From positions 6,200,001 to 6,264,000 of the forward strand of contig NZ_CP108046.1 of NCBI RefSeq assembly GCF_041435115.1: a stretch of 64,000 nucleotides of DNA, written 5' to 3'. The notes below the pieces were generated by a model that was not told where the DNA came from, did no database searches, and saw only the letters and a list, made by a program, of their open reading frames with translations. Made by a program: the position numbers and the translations under genes. Position 1 is the stretch's first letter. Every line of letters begins with the position of its first letter. Shown piece after piece: positions 54,745-62,272 of the stretch. Origin of the DNA: Streptomyces sp. NBC_00289. Lineage in GTDB: Bacteria > Actinomycetota > Actinomycetes > Streptomycetales > Streptomycetaceae.

Positions 54745-55146
54745 ATGTCCGCGAGTCGCCGTCGAGGCCGCCGCTCCGCCATCGCCGCCGCCCTGGCGGC
54801 CGTCGCGCTCACCACCGGTCTCACCACCGGCTGCGACGCCGTCAACAAGGCCCTGGACTGCGTCCAGACCGCAGACGTCATCGCCGACAGCGTCACCGAC
54901 CTCCAGCAGGCCGTGGAGAACGCCTCCAACGACCCGACACAGCTCGACCAGTCGCTCAACTCCATCGAGAAGAACCTCGACAAGATAGGCGACAAGACGG
55001 ACAACGCCGACGTCAACAAGGCCGTCGACGGCCTCGGCAAGGCGGTCGACAACGTCCGTACGTCCATCAAGAACGGCGACGAGACCCCCGATCTCAGCCC
55101 CGTCACCGACGCGGCCGGCGAACTGACGAAGGTCTGCACCCCGTAA
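54745..55146 (+). CDS. Small secreted lipoprotein
   Basis: A 133-residue protein. The signal peptide has a basic start (MSASRRRGRRS), a hydrophobic core and lipobox TTGC (LTTGLTTGCDAVNKAL), so Cys30 would be lipidated. The mature part is helical (DVIADSVTDLQQAVENAS ... LDQSLNSIEKNLDKI) and contains two more cysteines (ALDCVQ and the C-terminal VCTP) that could pair. No known family. GGGGAGG precedes the ATG. Confidence 0.75.
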   Translation: MSASRRRGRRSAIAAALAAVALTTGLTTGCDAVNKALDCVQTADVIADSVTDLQQAVENASNDPTQLDQSLNSIEKNLDKIGDKTDNADVNKAVDGLGKAVDNVRTSIKNGDETPDLSPVTDAAGELTKVCTP

Positions 55147-55180
55147 CCGGCCGCCCGGGCGACTGGCGATACTGGACCCC

Positions 55181-55783
55181 ATGACCCGCCTGATCCTCGC
55201 CACCCGCAACGCCGGAAAGATCACCGAACTCAGGTCGATCCTCGCCGACGCAGGCCTGCCCCACGACCTCGTCGGCGCGGACGCCTACCCCGAGATCCCC
55301 GACGTCAGGGAAACGGGCGTCACCTTCGCCGAGAACGCCCTGCTGAAGGCCCACGCGCTGGCCCGGGCGACCGGACTGCCCGCCGTCGCCGACGACTCCG
55401 GCCTCTGCGTCGACGTCCTGAACGGCGCCCCCGGCATCTTCTCCGCCCGCTGGGCCGGCCGCCACGGCGACGACAAGGCCAACCTCGACCTGCTCCTCGC
55501 CCAGCTCTCCGACATCGACGACGAACACCGCGCCGCCCACTTCGCCTGCGCGGCGGCCCTCGCCCTGCCGGACGGCACGGAACGGGTGGTCGAGGGCCGC
55601 ATGCCCGGCGTACTGCGCCACACCCCCACCGGCACGAACGGCTTCGGATACGACCCGATCCTCCAGCCGGACGGCGAGTCCCGCACCTGCGCCGAACTGA
55701 CCCCGGCGGAGAAGAACGCGATCAGCCACCGGGGGAAGGCGTTCCGGGGGTTGGTGCCGGTGGTGCGGGAGTTGGTGAGCTGA
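55181..55783 (+). CDS. rdgB: XTP/dITP pyrophosphatase, HAM1/RdgB
   Basis: A 200-residue non-canonical purine NTP pyrophosphatase that hydrolyses XTP and dITP to monophosphates, keeping them out of DNA and RNA. Motifs are ILATRNAGKITELRSIL, GVTFAENALLKAHALA, AVADDSGLCVDVLNGAPGIFSARWAG and the C-terminal GFGYDPIL and EKNAISHRGKAF. A perfect terminator lies just after the stop. Confidence 0.95.
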   Translation: MTRLILATRNAGKITELRSILADAGLPHDLVGADAYPEIPDVRETGVTFAENALLKAHALARATGLPAVADDSGLCVDVLNGAPGIFSARWAGRHGDDKANLDLLLAQLSDIDDEHRAAHFACAAALALPDGTERVVEGRMPGVLRHTPTGTNGFGYDPILQPDGESRTCAELTPAEKNAISHRGKAFRGLVPVVRELVS

Positions 55784-55793
55784 GATCGCGAAA

Positions 55794-55828
55794 AAGCCTC
55801 GCACCTCTGAATCCAAGGTGCGAGGCTT
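55794..55828. terminator. Terminator between rdgB and the UAG-anticodon tRNA gene
   Basis: AAGCCTCGCACCT (55794-55806) pairs perfectly with AGGTGCGAGGCTT (55816-55828), then CCTGTTTCTT. It can stop rdgB on the plus strand and the tRNA transcript on the minus strand. Confidence 0.8.
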
Positions 55829-55841
55829 CCTGTTTCTTCGG

Positions 55842-55914
55842 TACGCCCGGTCGGATTCGAACCGACAGACACAACCACCTAAAGATTGCCGCTCAGCCGT
55901 TGGCGTACGGGCGC
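55842..55914 (-). tRNA. tRNA with anticodon UAG but a short (class I) variable loop
   Basis: The complement folds into a full cloverleaf of 73 nt: acceptor GCGCCCG/CGGGCGT (first pair G-U), discriminator A, D stem CGC/GCG with G18-G19, anticodon stem CAATC/GGTTG with the 7-nt loop TTTAGGT, a 5-nt variable loop TGTCT and T arm GTCGG-TTCGAAT-CCGAC. U33 and purine 37 are correct, so the anticodon is UAG, decoding CUA (Leu). Genuine bacterial tRNA-Leu has a long class II variable arm, which is absent. CCA is not encoded. It may be an unusual or alternatively charged tRNA, or a tRNA-derived relic. Confidence 0.75.
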
Positions 55915-56020
55915 CTGCGGGCTCATGCTACCCGCCGAGGCTCGCTCATGGTCGAGGGGTATTCGGACCCTCCGGCCACCAGACGGTGGTGACGGCGCGG
56001 CGGTTGGGGCGAGTGGGTGC

Positions 56021-56488
56021 TCAGATCCCCAGGTCCTTGATGATCTTCGCTACGTGGCCCGTCGCCCGGACGTTGTACAGGGCCCGGTCGACCTTGCCCT
56101 CCTCGTCCACGACGACCGTGGAGCGGATGACGCCCATGTACGTCTTGCCGTAGTTCTTCTTCTCGCCGTAGGCGCCGTAGGCCTCGGTGGCGGTCTTGTC
56201 GGGGTCCGCGAGGAGCGTGATCCTCAGGGACTCCTTCTCGCGGAACTTGGCGAGCTTCTCGGGCTGGTCGGGCGAGATGCCGATGACGTCGTAGCCCGCG
56301 CCGGCCAGCAGTTCCAGGTTGTCCGTGAAGTCGCAGGCCTGCTTCGTGCAGCCGGGGGTCAGAGCCGCGGGGTAGAAGTAGACGATGACCTTGCGGCCCT
56401 TGTGGTCGGCCAGCGAGACCTCGTTGCCGTCGGCGTCGGGCAGGGTGAAGGCGGGGGCCGTGTCCCCGGGCTGGAGTCGCTCCGTCAT
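56021..56488 (-). CDS. bcp: Bcp/PrxQ-type thioredoxin-dependent peroxiredoxin
   Basis: A 155-residue thiol peroxidase. The peroxidatic Cys47 is in TPGCT and the likely resolving Cys52 in KQACDF, the C-x4-C spacing of the PrxQ alpha-type. It reduces peroxides in the cytoplasm using thioredoxin. The ATG at 56488 (MTERLQPGD) gives the usual length. It is read divergently from the DUF3618 gene. Confidence 0.93.
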   Translation of the reverse strand: MTERLQPGDTAPAFTLPDADGNEVSLADHKGRKVIVYFYPAALTPGCTKQACDFTDNLELLAGAGYDVIGISPDQPEKLAKFREKESLRITLLADPDKTATEAYGAYGEKKNYGKTYMGVIRSTVVVDEEGKVDRALYNVRATGHVAKIIKDLGI

Positions 56489-56628
56489 CGGTCCTGGTCT
56501 CCTTGTGCGAGCAAAAGCAAAAGAACGGGTGCCGAGTCCGAGCCTAACCGGGGGTCCTGACAGTGCGGCCCGGCCCTGAGCTGACAGACTGTCCGCACCA
56601 AGCATCAGCAGACTTCGGAGGCCGTACG

Positions 56629-56961
56629 GTGGCGGACACGTCGGACACGAGAACCCCGGCGCAGATCGAGGCGGACATCACGCGCCGCCGCGAGCTGCTG
56701 GCCGAGACGCTCGACGAGATCGGGGTGCGGGTGCACCCGAAGACGATCGTCGGGGACGCCAAAGCCAAGGTCGTCTCCAACATCGACCACACGCTCGGGC
56801 GCGCCTACGTCGGCGTCAACCGCGTGGTGAGTGACGTCAAGGGACAGTTCGTCGACGAGAAGGGCGCGCCGAGGCTGGAGCGGGTCGTGCCGGTCGCCGC
56901 GCTCGCGGTGATCGGGGTGGTGGGACTGCTCGCGCTGGGCACCCGGCGCCGTAAGAGCTGA
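56629..56961 (+). CDS. DUF3618 membrane protein
   Basis: A 110-residue protein. DUF3618 is recognised by QIEADITRRRELLAETLDEIGVRVHPKT near the N-terminus. A single membrane helix (VVPVAALAVIGVVGLLALG) is followed by a basic tail RRRKS at the C-terminus, so most of the protein should be cytoplasmic. The family is actinobacterial with no known function. The GTG at 56629 is supported by CGGAGG 7 nt upstream. Confidence 0.8.
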   Translation: MADTSDTRTPAQIEADITRRRELLAETLDEIGVRVHPKTIVGDAKAKVVSNIDHTLGRAYVGVNRVVSDVKGQFVDEKGAPRLERVVPVAALAVIGVVGLLALGTRRRKS

Positions 56962-57004
56962 CCCGACGGCGTCCGTACCCGGCCGAGGCAGGTAAATTCG
57001 ACGC

Positions 57005-57361
57005 GTGAGCGCCAACAGGAACGATTCCAGCCCCCAGCACGACAAGCTGCCCATCCGGATGCTGCACGACCGTGTGCTCGTGCGGCAGGAGACCGGCGAG
57101 GGTGAGCGGCGTTCGGGGGGCGGCATCCTGATTCCGGCCACCGCGGCGGTCGGCCGGCGGCTGGCCTGGGCCGTGGTCGTCGCGGTGGGCCAGAACGTGC
57201 GGACCGTGGAGCCGGGTGACCGGGTGCTGTACGACCCGGAGGACCGGGCCGAGGTCGAGGTGCGGGGCATCGCGTACGTGCTCATGCGCGAGCGTGACCT
57301 GCACGCGGTGGCCGCGGACCGGTTCGAGGGGTCCGAGGACTCGACGGGGCTGTACCTGTAG
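57005..57361 (+). CDS. GroES-family (Cpn10-like) protein, second copy
   Basis: A 118-residue protein with the Cpn10 fold signatures LPIRMLHDRVLVRQETGEGERRSGGGILIP and the VGQNVRTVEPGDRVLYDPE barrel segment. It is longer than true GroES (about 100) and diverged in the mobile loop (RRSGGGILIP), so it is a paralogue rather than the main co-chaperone, which would sit with groEL. A role with a GroEL paralogue is only a guess. A 20-bp terminator follows. Confidence 0.82.
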   Translation: MSANRNDSSPQHDKLPIRMLHDRVLVRQETGEGERRSGGGILIPATAAVGRRLAWAVVVAVGQNVRTVEPGDRVLYDPEDRAEVEVRGIAYVLMRERDLHAVAADRFEGSEDSTGLYL

Positions 57362-57366
57362 ATCGA

Positions 57367-57414
57367 CGGCTGGAGGGGCCGGTGACTATGGTCACCGGCC
57401 CCTCCAGCCGTTTT
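57367..57414 (+). terminator. Strong terminator after the GroES-like gene
   Basis: A perfect 20-bp stem (57367-57386 and 57391-57410, loop TATG) is followed by TTTT. It insulates the GroES-like gene from the riboswitch transcript that begins ~20 bp later. Confidence 0.88.
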
Positions 57415-57433
57415 CTTGCTACCTTCGAAGGAG

Positions 57434-57478
57434 ACCCGACGAGACGCGCCGTACCGGGACGCAGGCAAAGACGACGCA
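57434..57478 (+). promoter_or_regulatory. Guanidine-III riboswitch controlling the SMR exporter
   Basis: The segment matches the guanidine-III (ykkC-III) riboswitch core known from actinobacteria: CCCG-ACGAG, GCGCCGTACC, GGG, CAAAGAC and a closing GACGC, with P1 CCCG/CGGG and a pseudoknot P2 (GCGCC against GACGC, one mismatch). It lies 35 bp upstream of a Gdx/SugE-type exporter gene, the canonical target. A -10-like TACCTT at 57420-57425 would start transcription right at the aptamer. Confidence 0.85.
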
Positions 57479-57512
57479 TGGCCCGCACCCGCCCGTCTCG
57501 GAGGTTTCAGTC

Positions 57513-57833
57513 ATGGCCTGGGTTCTGCTCGTCGTCGCCGGTCTGCTCGAGGTCGGCTGGTCGATCGGGATGAAGTACACCGACGGTTTCACCCGGCCGG
57601 TGCCGAGCGTGCTCACCGGCGCGGGCATCGTGGCCAGCATGCTGCTGCTGTCGTACGCCGCGAAGTCGCTGCCCATCGGCACCGCCTACGGCGTGTGGGT
57701 GGGCATCGGGGCGGCCGGGGCGGCGGTGCTCGGCATGGTGGTGCTGGGGGAGCCGGTGACCGCCGCCCGGATCTTCTTCGTGTCGCTGCTGCTGGTCGCC
57801 GTCGTGGGGCTGAAGGCGACCTCGGGGCACTGA
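57513..57833 (+). CDS. sugE: SMR-family guanidinium exporter (SugE/Gdx type)
   Basis: A 106-residue small multidrug resistance protein with four membrane helices. The sequence AWVLLVVAGLLEVGWSIGMKYTDGF carries the membrane Glu of SMR proteins, and the SYAAKSLPIGTAYGVWVGIGAAGAAV loop is typical of the SugE/Gdx subgroup that exports guanidinium in exchange for protons. The guanidine-III riboswitch upstream strongly supports this substrate. The ATG at 57513 is 8 nt after GGAGG. Confidence 0.92.
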   Translation: MAWVLLVVAGLLEVGWSIGMKYTDGFTRPVPSVLTGAGIVASMLLLSYAAKSLPIGTAYGVWVGIGAAGAAVLGMVVLGEPVTAARIFFVSLLLVAVVGLKATSGH

Positions 57834-57838
57834 ACCGG

Positions 57839-60268
57839 TCAGCGTCTTCTCGGTGCGGTGCTCAGTGTCCCCGCCACCGTGCCCTGCGTGGTGCCGGTCG
57901 TCCCTCCGGTGCTGCCGCCGGTCGTGCCGTCCGTGGTGCCGCCGTCGGTCGTCGTCCCGCCGGTGGTGCCCCCGTCGGTGGTGCCGCCGTCCGTGGTGCC
58001 GCCGTCGGTCGTGGTGCCGCCCGTGGTGCCGCCCGTCGTCGTTCCGCCGGTGGTGCCGTCGGTCGTGCCGCCCGTGGTGGGCGACGCGGTGCCGCCGGTG
58101 GTCGTGCCGCCCGTGGTGGGTGACGCGCCGGTGGTGCCGCCGCCGGTGGTCGTGGCGCCGGTCGTCGGGTCGTCGTCCTGGTCGCCCTCGCCGGGATCCG
58201 TCTCGGGGGCGGAGGGTGACTCCTGGACCTGGTCGGCACCCGGCTGGAGCCGGAGGTCGAAGTCGCCGACCGGCTTGCCCTTCAGGGCGTCCTTGGTGAA
58301 CTGGGCCCAGATCTCGGCGGGCGCCCCGCCGCCGTTGACGCGTTGCAGGCCCATCGCGCCGTACAGCGACTTGTGGGCCGCGGTGTCCGGGTCCTGGCCC
58401 ATGACGGAGACGACGGTGGCGAGTTCGGGCGTGTAGCCGGCGAACCAGGCCGCGGTGTCCTCCTCGGCGGTGCCCGTCTTGCCGGCCGCGGGGCGGCCGG
58501 CGGCCAGGGCGGCGGTCGCGGTGCCGTTCTCGACGACGCTGCGCAGGACCGAGGTGGTGGTGTCGGCGGCCTCGCGGCTGACGGCCTGGTCGGTCTTCCG
58601 CGCGGGCAGTACCGCCGTGTCCCTGCCCTCCTTGGTGATCTTCTCGATCATGCGGTAGGTGCCGCGCCGGCCGTGGTTGGCGAGCGTGGCGTACGCCTCC
58701 GCCATCTCCAGGACGCTGGCGGTGGACGGGCCGAGCGCGATGGACGGGGACGCGGTCAGGTCGGGGGTGTCGGCCGGGATGCCGAGGTCGATCGCGGTCT
58801 GCTTGACCTTGTCGGAGCCGACGTCGACGGCCATCTGCGCGTACACCGAGTTGACCGACTTGTCGGTGGCCTCCCGCACGGTGATGTCGCCGTAGGAGCC
58901 CTGGTCCTCGTTCTCGGGGGCGTAGGTGCCGCCGACCCAGCCCTCGACGGGCCGTTTGTTGGTGCCGTCGTAGATCGTGTTGGGCGTGATGAGGCGGCCG
59001 TCCTGCGTCTCGGAGTCGTTGGCGACGGCCGAGGTGAACACGAACGGCTTGAAGGTGGAGCCGACCTGGAAGTCACCGCGGGTGGCGCCGTTGGTGTACT
59101 GCTTGACGTAGTCGATGCCGCCGTACAGCGCGACGACCTTGCCGGTCTTCGGGTCGACGGAGGCGCCGCCCGCGCGGACGTAGCGGTCGACCTTGCGGTT
59201 CTTCTTGTCCAGCTTGGACATCACCTTGTCGTCGACCGCCTTCACGAAGGCGTTCTGCTTGCTCTTCTGCAGCGTGGTGGTGATGCGGTAGCCGCCGGCC
59301 TCGAGCTCGTCCTTGCCGACGATCTTGTTGTCGACGAGGTAGTCGTTGACCGCGTTGACGATGTAGCCGCGCTGCCCGGACAGGCCGGTGGAGACGGTCT
59401 GTTCCCTCGGCATCGGGAACTTCAGCCCGGTGCGCTCGGACTCGCTGAGCCAGCCCTTCTTGACCATGCCGTCCAGGACGTAGTTCCAGCGGGCGACGGC
59501 CGCGGACTTGTTCTCCGGGCGGGCGACGACGTCGTACTCGCTGGGCGCGTTGACGAGTGCGGCGAGGTAGGCGGCGCGGGCCGGGTCGAGGCCGGAGGCG
59601 TCGACGCCGTAGTACGCCTGGGCGGCGGCCTGGATGCCGTAGGCCCTGCGGCCGAAGTAGCTGGTGTTGAGGTAGCCCTCGAGAATCCGGTCCTTGCTCT
59701 CGGTGCGGTCCAGCTTGACCGAGATGAAGAACTCCTTCACCTTGCGGGTGACGGTCTGTTCCTGGGCCAGGTAGTAGTTCTTCACGTACTGCTGGGTGAT
59801 CGTGGAGCCGGACTGCCTGCCCTTGCCGGTGGCGGTGTTCCAGCCGGCCCGCAGCATCGCCTTGGGGTCGATCGCGGACTCGGTGTAGAAGTCGCGGTCC
59901 TCGGCGGCCAGTACGGCGTGCTGTGCGGCCTTGGAGATCTGGGGCAGGGAGACGTTCTCGCGGTTGACCTCGCCGTCGCGGGCGAGCTGGGTGCCGTCCG
60001 CGTAGAGGTAGACGTTGCTCTGCTGGGTGGCGAAGGCGTTGGCGGACGGGATCTTCACCATGGAGTAGCCGAGGAAGAACAGGCCGGCGAGCAGCGCGAC
60101 GCCGAGGACGAAGGTGCCGAGCACCATGCGCCAGGTCGGGAGGAGCCGGCGCCAACCGGTGCGCTTGGGCCGTCCCGGCCGCTTGGGCTTCGTGCCCGCG
60201 GGCTCGGCGGCCGCTTCCAACTCTCTCGGTGCCCAGCCCTGTTTCGGCTGCTGCGGCTCGTCACTCAT
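57839..60268 (-). CDS. Class A penicillin-binding protein
   Basis: An 809-residue bifunctional peptidoglycan synthase. The cytoplasmic N-terminus is Arg/Pro-rich, and the membrane helix is at ~46-70. The GT51 transglycosylase shows the catalytic Glu123 in EDRDFY and GRQSGSTITQQYVKNYYL. The transpeptidase has the active-site Ser404 in GSTFKPF, SVN (471-473) and KTG (597-599). The C-terminal ~120 residues are a Thr/Gly-rich extracellular tail of TTGG/TTDGG repeats. The ATG at 60268 (MSDEPQQ) follows typical practice; the upstream frame lacks homology. It is divergent from the ABC exporter operon. Confidence 0.92.
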   Translation of the reverse strand: MSDEPQQPKQGWAPRELEAAAEPAGTKPKRPGRPKRTGWRRLLPTWRMVLGTFVLGVALLAGLFFLGYSMVKIPSANAFATQQSNVYLYADGTQLARDGEVNRENVSLPQISKAAQHAVLAAEDRDFYTESAIDPKAMLRAGWNTATGKGRQSGSTITQQYVKNYYLAQEQTVTRKVKEFFISVKLDRTESKDRILEGYLNTSYFGRRAYGIQAAAQAYYGVDASGLDPARAAYLAALVNAPSEYDVVARPENKSAAVARWNYVLDGMVKKGWLSESERTGLKFPMPREQTVSTGLSGQRGYIVNAVNDYLVDNKIVGKDELEAGGYRITTTLQKSKQNAFVKAVDDKVMSKLDKKNRKVDRYVRAGGASVDPKTGKVVALYGGIDYVKQYTNGATRGDFQVGSTFKPFVFTSAVANDSETQDGRLITPNTIYDGTNKRPVEGWVGGTYAPENEDQGSYGDITVREATDKSVNSVYAQMAVDVGSDKVKQTAIDLGIPADTPDLTASPSIALGPSTASVLEMAEAYATLANHGRRGTYRMIEKITKEGRDTAVLPARKTDQAVSREAADTTTSVLRSVVENGTATAALAAGRPAAGKTGTAEEDTAAWFAGYTPELATVVSVMGQDPDTAAHKSLYGAMGLQRVNGGGAPAEIWAQFTKDALKGKPVGDFDLRLQPGADQVQESPSAPETDPGEGDQDDDPTTGATTTGGGTTGASPTTGGTTTGGTASPTTGGTTDGTTGGTTTGGTTGGTTTDGGTTDGGTTDGGTTGGTTTDGGTTDGTTGGSTGGTTGTTQGTVAGTLSTAPRRR
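57880..58165. repeat. Degenerate tandem repeats encoding the PBP Thr/Gly tail
   Basis: On the plus strand, short units built from GTGGTGCCGCC and GTCGTCCCGCC-like blocks repeat with variation. On the coding (minus) strand they give TTGG/TTDGG pentads. Such arrays change length by slippage, so tail length probably varies among strains. Confidence 0.75.
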
Positions 60269-60502
60269 CTCGTGCACGGACTCCTGTTTCGCGTCATACG
60301 TTCCCGTACGACCTCGTTCGCGTTCTGCGCCCCCTGTTGAAGACTCTCGCACCATGCGTTCCGTTCCCGGATCGCGGCACGCTTCTGGGCCGGAAAACCC
60401 GTGGCACGGCTTGCGGCCTGGGGACTAGGCTCCTGCGTTTCGGTGTCTGAACGGTTTCGCACGGCCTCGCGTGGATTCGCGTGGGCGAGGAAGGCTGTGG
60501 GT

Positions 60503-61303
60503 GTGGGCTCGAGCCGGTTGTACGCGGCCGTCGCGGCAGGGGCGTTCCGACGGTACGCGACGTATCGGGTGGCCACCGCGGCCGGGGTGTTCACCAACAC
60601 CGTCTTCGGCCTGATCCTGGTCTACACGTATCTGGCGCTGTGGGACGAGCGGCCGCATCTGGGCGGCTACGACCAGTCGCAGGCCGTCACGTATGTGTGG
60701 CTGGGCCAGGCGCTGTTCGCCGCGTTGGCCATCCAGGGCGGGGGCTTCGAGAACGAGCTCATGGAACGCATCCGTACGGGCGAGATCGCCATCGACCTCT
60801 ACCGGCCGGCCGATCTCCAACTGTGGTGGCTGGCGGCCGACCTGGGCCGCTCCGCGTTCCAGTTGCTGGGCCGGGGTGTGATCCCCTTCGCCTTCGGGGC
60901 GTTCTTCTTCCCGGTGGCGTTGCCGGACGACCCGCTGGTCTGGCTCGCGTTCCTGGTCGCGTTGCTGCTGGGCGCGGTCGTCAGTTTCGCCGTCCGGTAC
61001 CTGGTGGCGCTGAGCGGCTTCTGGCTGCTGGACGGCACGGGCATGCTTCAGCTGCTGATGATCACGGGGCTGTTCTGCTCCGGGATGACGCTGCCGCTGA
61101 ACGTCTTCCCCGGCGGACTCGGCGACGTCGTCCGGGCGCTGCCGTGGTCGGCGCTGCTGCAACTTCCCGCGGACGTCCTGCTGGGTGAGGCCGATCCGCT
61201 GCCGACCTTCGCCTTCCAGGCGGTGTGGGCGGTGGCGCTGCTGGCGGCAGGGCGGCTGGTGCAGGCGGCGGCGACCCGCAGGGTGGTGGTCCAGGGTGGG
61301 TGA
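60503..61303 (+). CDS. ABC-2 type exporter permease 1
   Basis: A 266-residue permease with about six hydrophobic segments (VATAAGVFTNTVFGLILVYTYLALW at the start, LLMITGLFCSGMTLPLNVFP near the end). It belongs to the ABC-2/DUF990-type group that pairs with the next permease and an ATPase. GTG 60503 is favoured because GAGGAAGG lies 8 nt upstream; GTG 60497 is too close to it. First gene of a three-gene exporter operon divergent from the PBP gene. Confidence 0.82.
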   Translation: MGSSRLYAAVAAGAFRRYATYRVATAAGVFTNTVFGLILVYTYLALWDERPHLGGYDQSQAVTYVWLGQALFAALAIQGGGFENELMERIRTGEIAIDLYRPADLQLWWLAADLGRSAFQLLGRGVIPFAFGAFFFPVALPDDPLVWLAFLVALLLGAVVSFAVRYLVALSGFWLLDGTGMLQLLMITGLFCSGMTLPLNVFPGGLGDVVRALPWSALLQLPADVLLGEADPLPTFAFQAVWAVALLAAGRLVQAAATRRVVVQGG

Positions 61304-61313
61304 CGTGACCGGG

Positions 61314-61385
61314 GTGGGCGAAAGGTCCACGGTGGGCGACGGGCCGAGGGTGGGCGAAAGGTCCACGGTGGGCGAGGGGTCCATG
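61314..61385 (+). repeat. Four tandem 18-bp units across the start of permease 2
   Basis: GTGGGCGAAAGGTCCACG-type units occur at 61314, 61332, 61350 and 61368. In the permease frame they would read as VGERST/VGDGPR-like hexapeptides. The last unit changes CCACG to CCATG, creating the ATG at 61383 that is the likely start codon. Confidence 0.8.
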
Positions 61386-62189
61386 GTCGCGGAGGGGCTG
61401 CGTGCCTACCGACTGATCGCGGGGATGTGGATCCGCTCCACGATGGCCTACCGCGCCTCCTTCGCGATGACCGTCCTCGGCAACCTGCTGGTGACCGCGC
61501 TCGACTTCGTGGCGATCCTGCTGATGTTCTCCCGCGTCGACTCGCTCGGCGGCTACTCGCTGCCCGAGGTCGCCCTCCTCTACGGCCTGTCCGTCACGTC
61601 CTTCGGGTTCGCGGACCTCGTGGTCGGCTCGGCGGGGCGGCTGGGCACCCGCGTACGGGACGGCACGCTCGACACGCTGCTCGTGCGGCCCGCACCGGTG
61701 CTCGCGCAGGCCTCGGCGGACCGTTTCGCCCCGCGCCGGTTCGCCCGCATGGTGCAGGGGGCGCTGGTACTGGGCTACGCGCTGGTGGCCGTCGACATCG
61801 ACTGGAGCGTGCCGAAGACGCTGCTGCTGCCGGTGACGCTGGTCAGCGGCGCGGCCATCTTCTGCGCGCTGTTCGTGGTGGGCGCGGCCTTCCAGTTCGT
61901 CGCGCAGGACGCCGCCGAGGTACAGGCGGCGTTCACCTACGGCGGTACGACGCTGTTGCAGTACCCGCCCACGGTGTTCGGCAAGGACCTGGTGCGCGCG
62001 GTGACCTTCGTGCTGCCGCTGGCCTTCGTCAACTGGCTTCCGGTGTCCTACCTGTTGGGGCGCCCGTACCCGCTCGGGCTGCCGGAGTGGGTCGCCTTCG
62101 CCCCGCCGTTGGTGGCGGTGGGGTGCTGTGCGCTGGCGGGCGCCGCCTGGCGGGCGGGCCTGCGGTCGTACCGGAGCACGGGGAGCTGA
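61383..62189 (+). CDS. ABC-2 type exporter permease 2
   Basis: A 268-residue permease with about six hydrophobic segments (ASFAMTVLGNLLVTALDFVAILLMF, LLLPVTLVSGAAIFCALFVVGAAF). Similar to permease 1 in family but diverged, consistent with a heterodimer. The ATG at 61383 is preceded by GGCGAGGGG; in-frame GTGs at 61296 and 61305 would add 26-29 residues that merely encode an 18-bp tandem repeat. The substrate is unknown. Confidence 0.8.
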   Translation: MVAEGLRAYRLIAGMWIRSTMAYRASFAMTVLGNLLVTALDFVAILLMFSRVDSLGGYSLPEVALLYGLSVTSFGFADLVVGSAGRLGTRVRDGTLDTLLVRPAPVLAQASADRFAPRRFARMVQGALVLGYALVAVDIDWSVPKTLLLPVTLVSGAAIFCALFVVGAAFQFVAQDAAEVQAAFTYGGTTLLQYPPTVFGKDLVRAVTFVLPLAFVNWLPVSYLLGRPYPLGLPEWVAFAPPLVAVGCCALAGAAWRAGLRSYRSTGS

Positions 62190-62272
62190 GGGACTCGGGG
62201 ACGAGCGGGAGAGGGACTGACGGCCCGGCCCCCGGCGCGCGGGGATCGACGGAGGGACGGATCGAGGGATGG

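Noticed and set aside
57880..58165. Possible CRISPR array because of regular repeats
   Set aside because: The units are short, degenerate, contiguous and in frame with the PBP C-terminal Thr/Gly tail, with no spacers or cas genes.
58343..60340. 665-codon plus-strand frame
   Set aside because: It is antisense to the penicillin-binding protein and has a Gly/Val/Asp-rich shadow translation.
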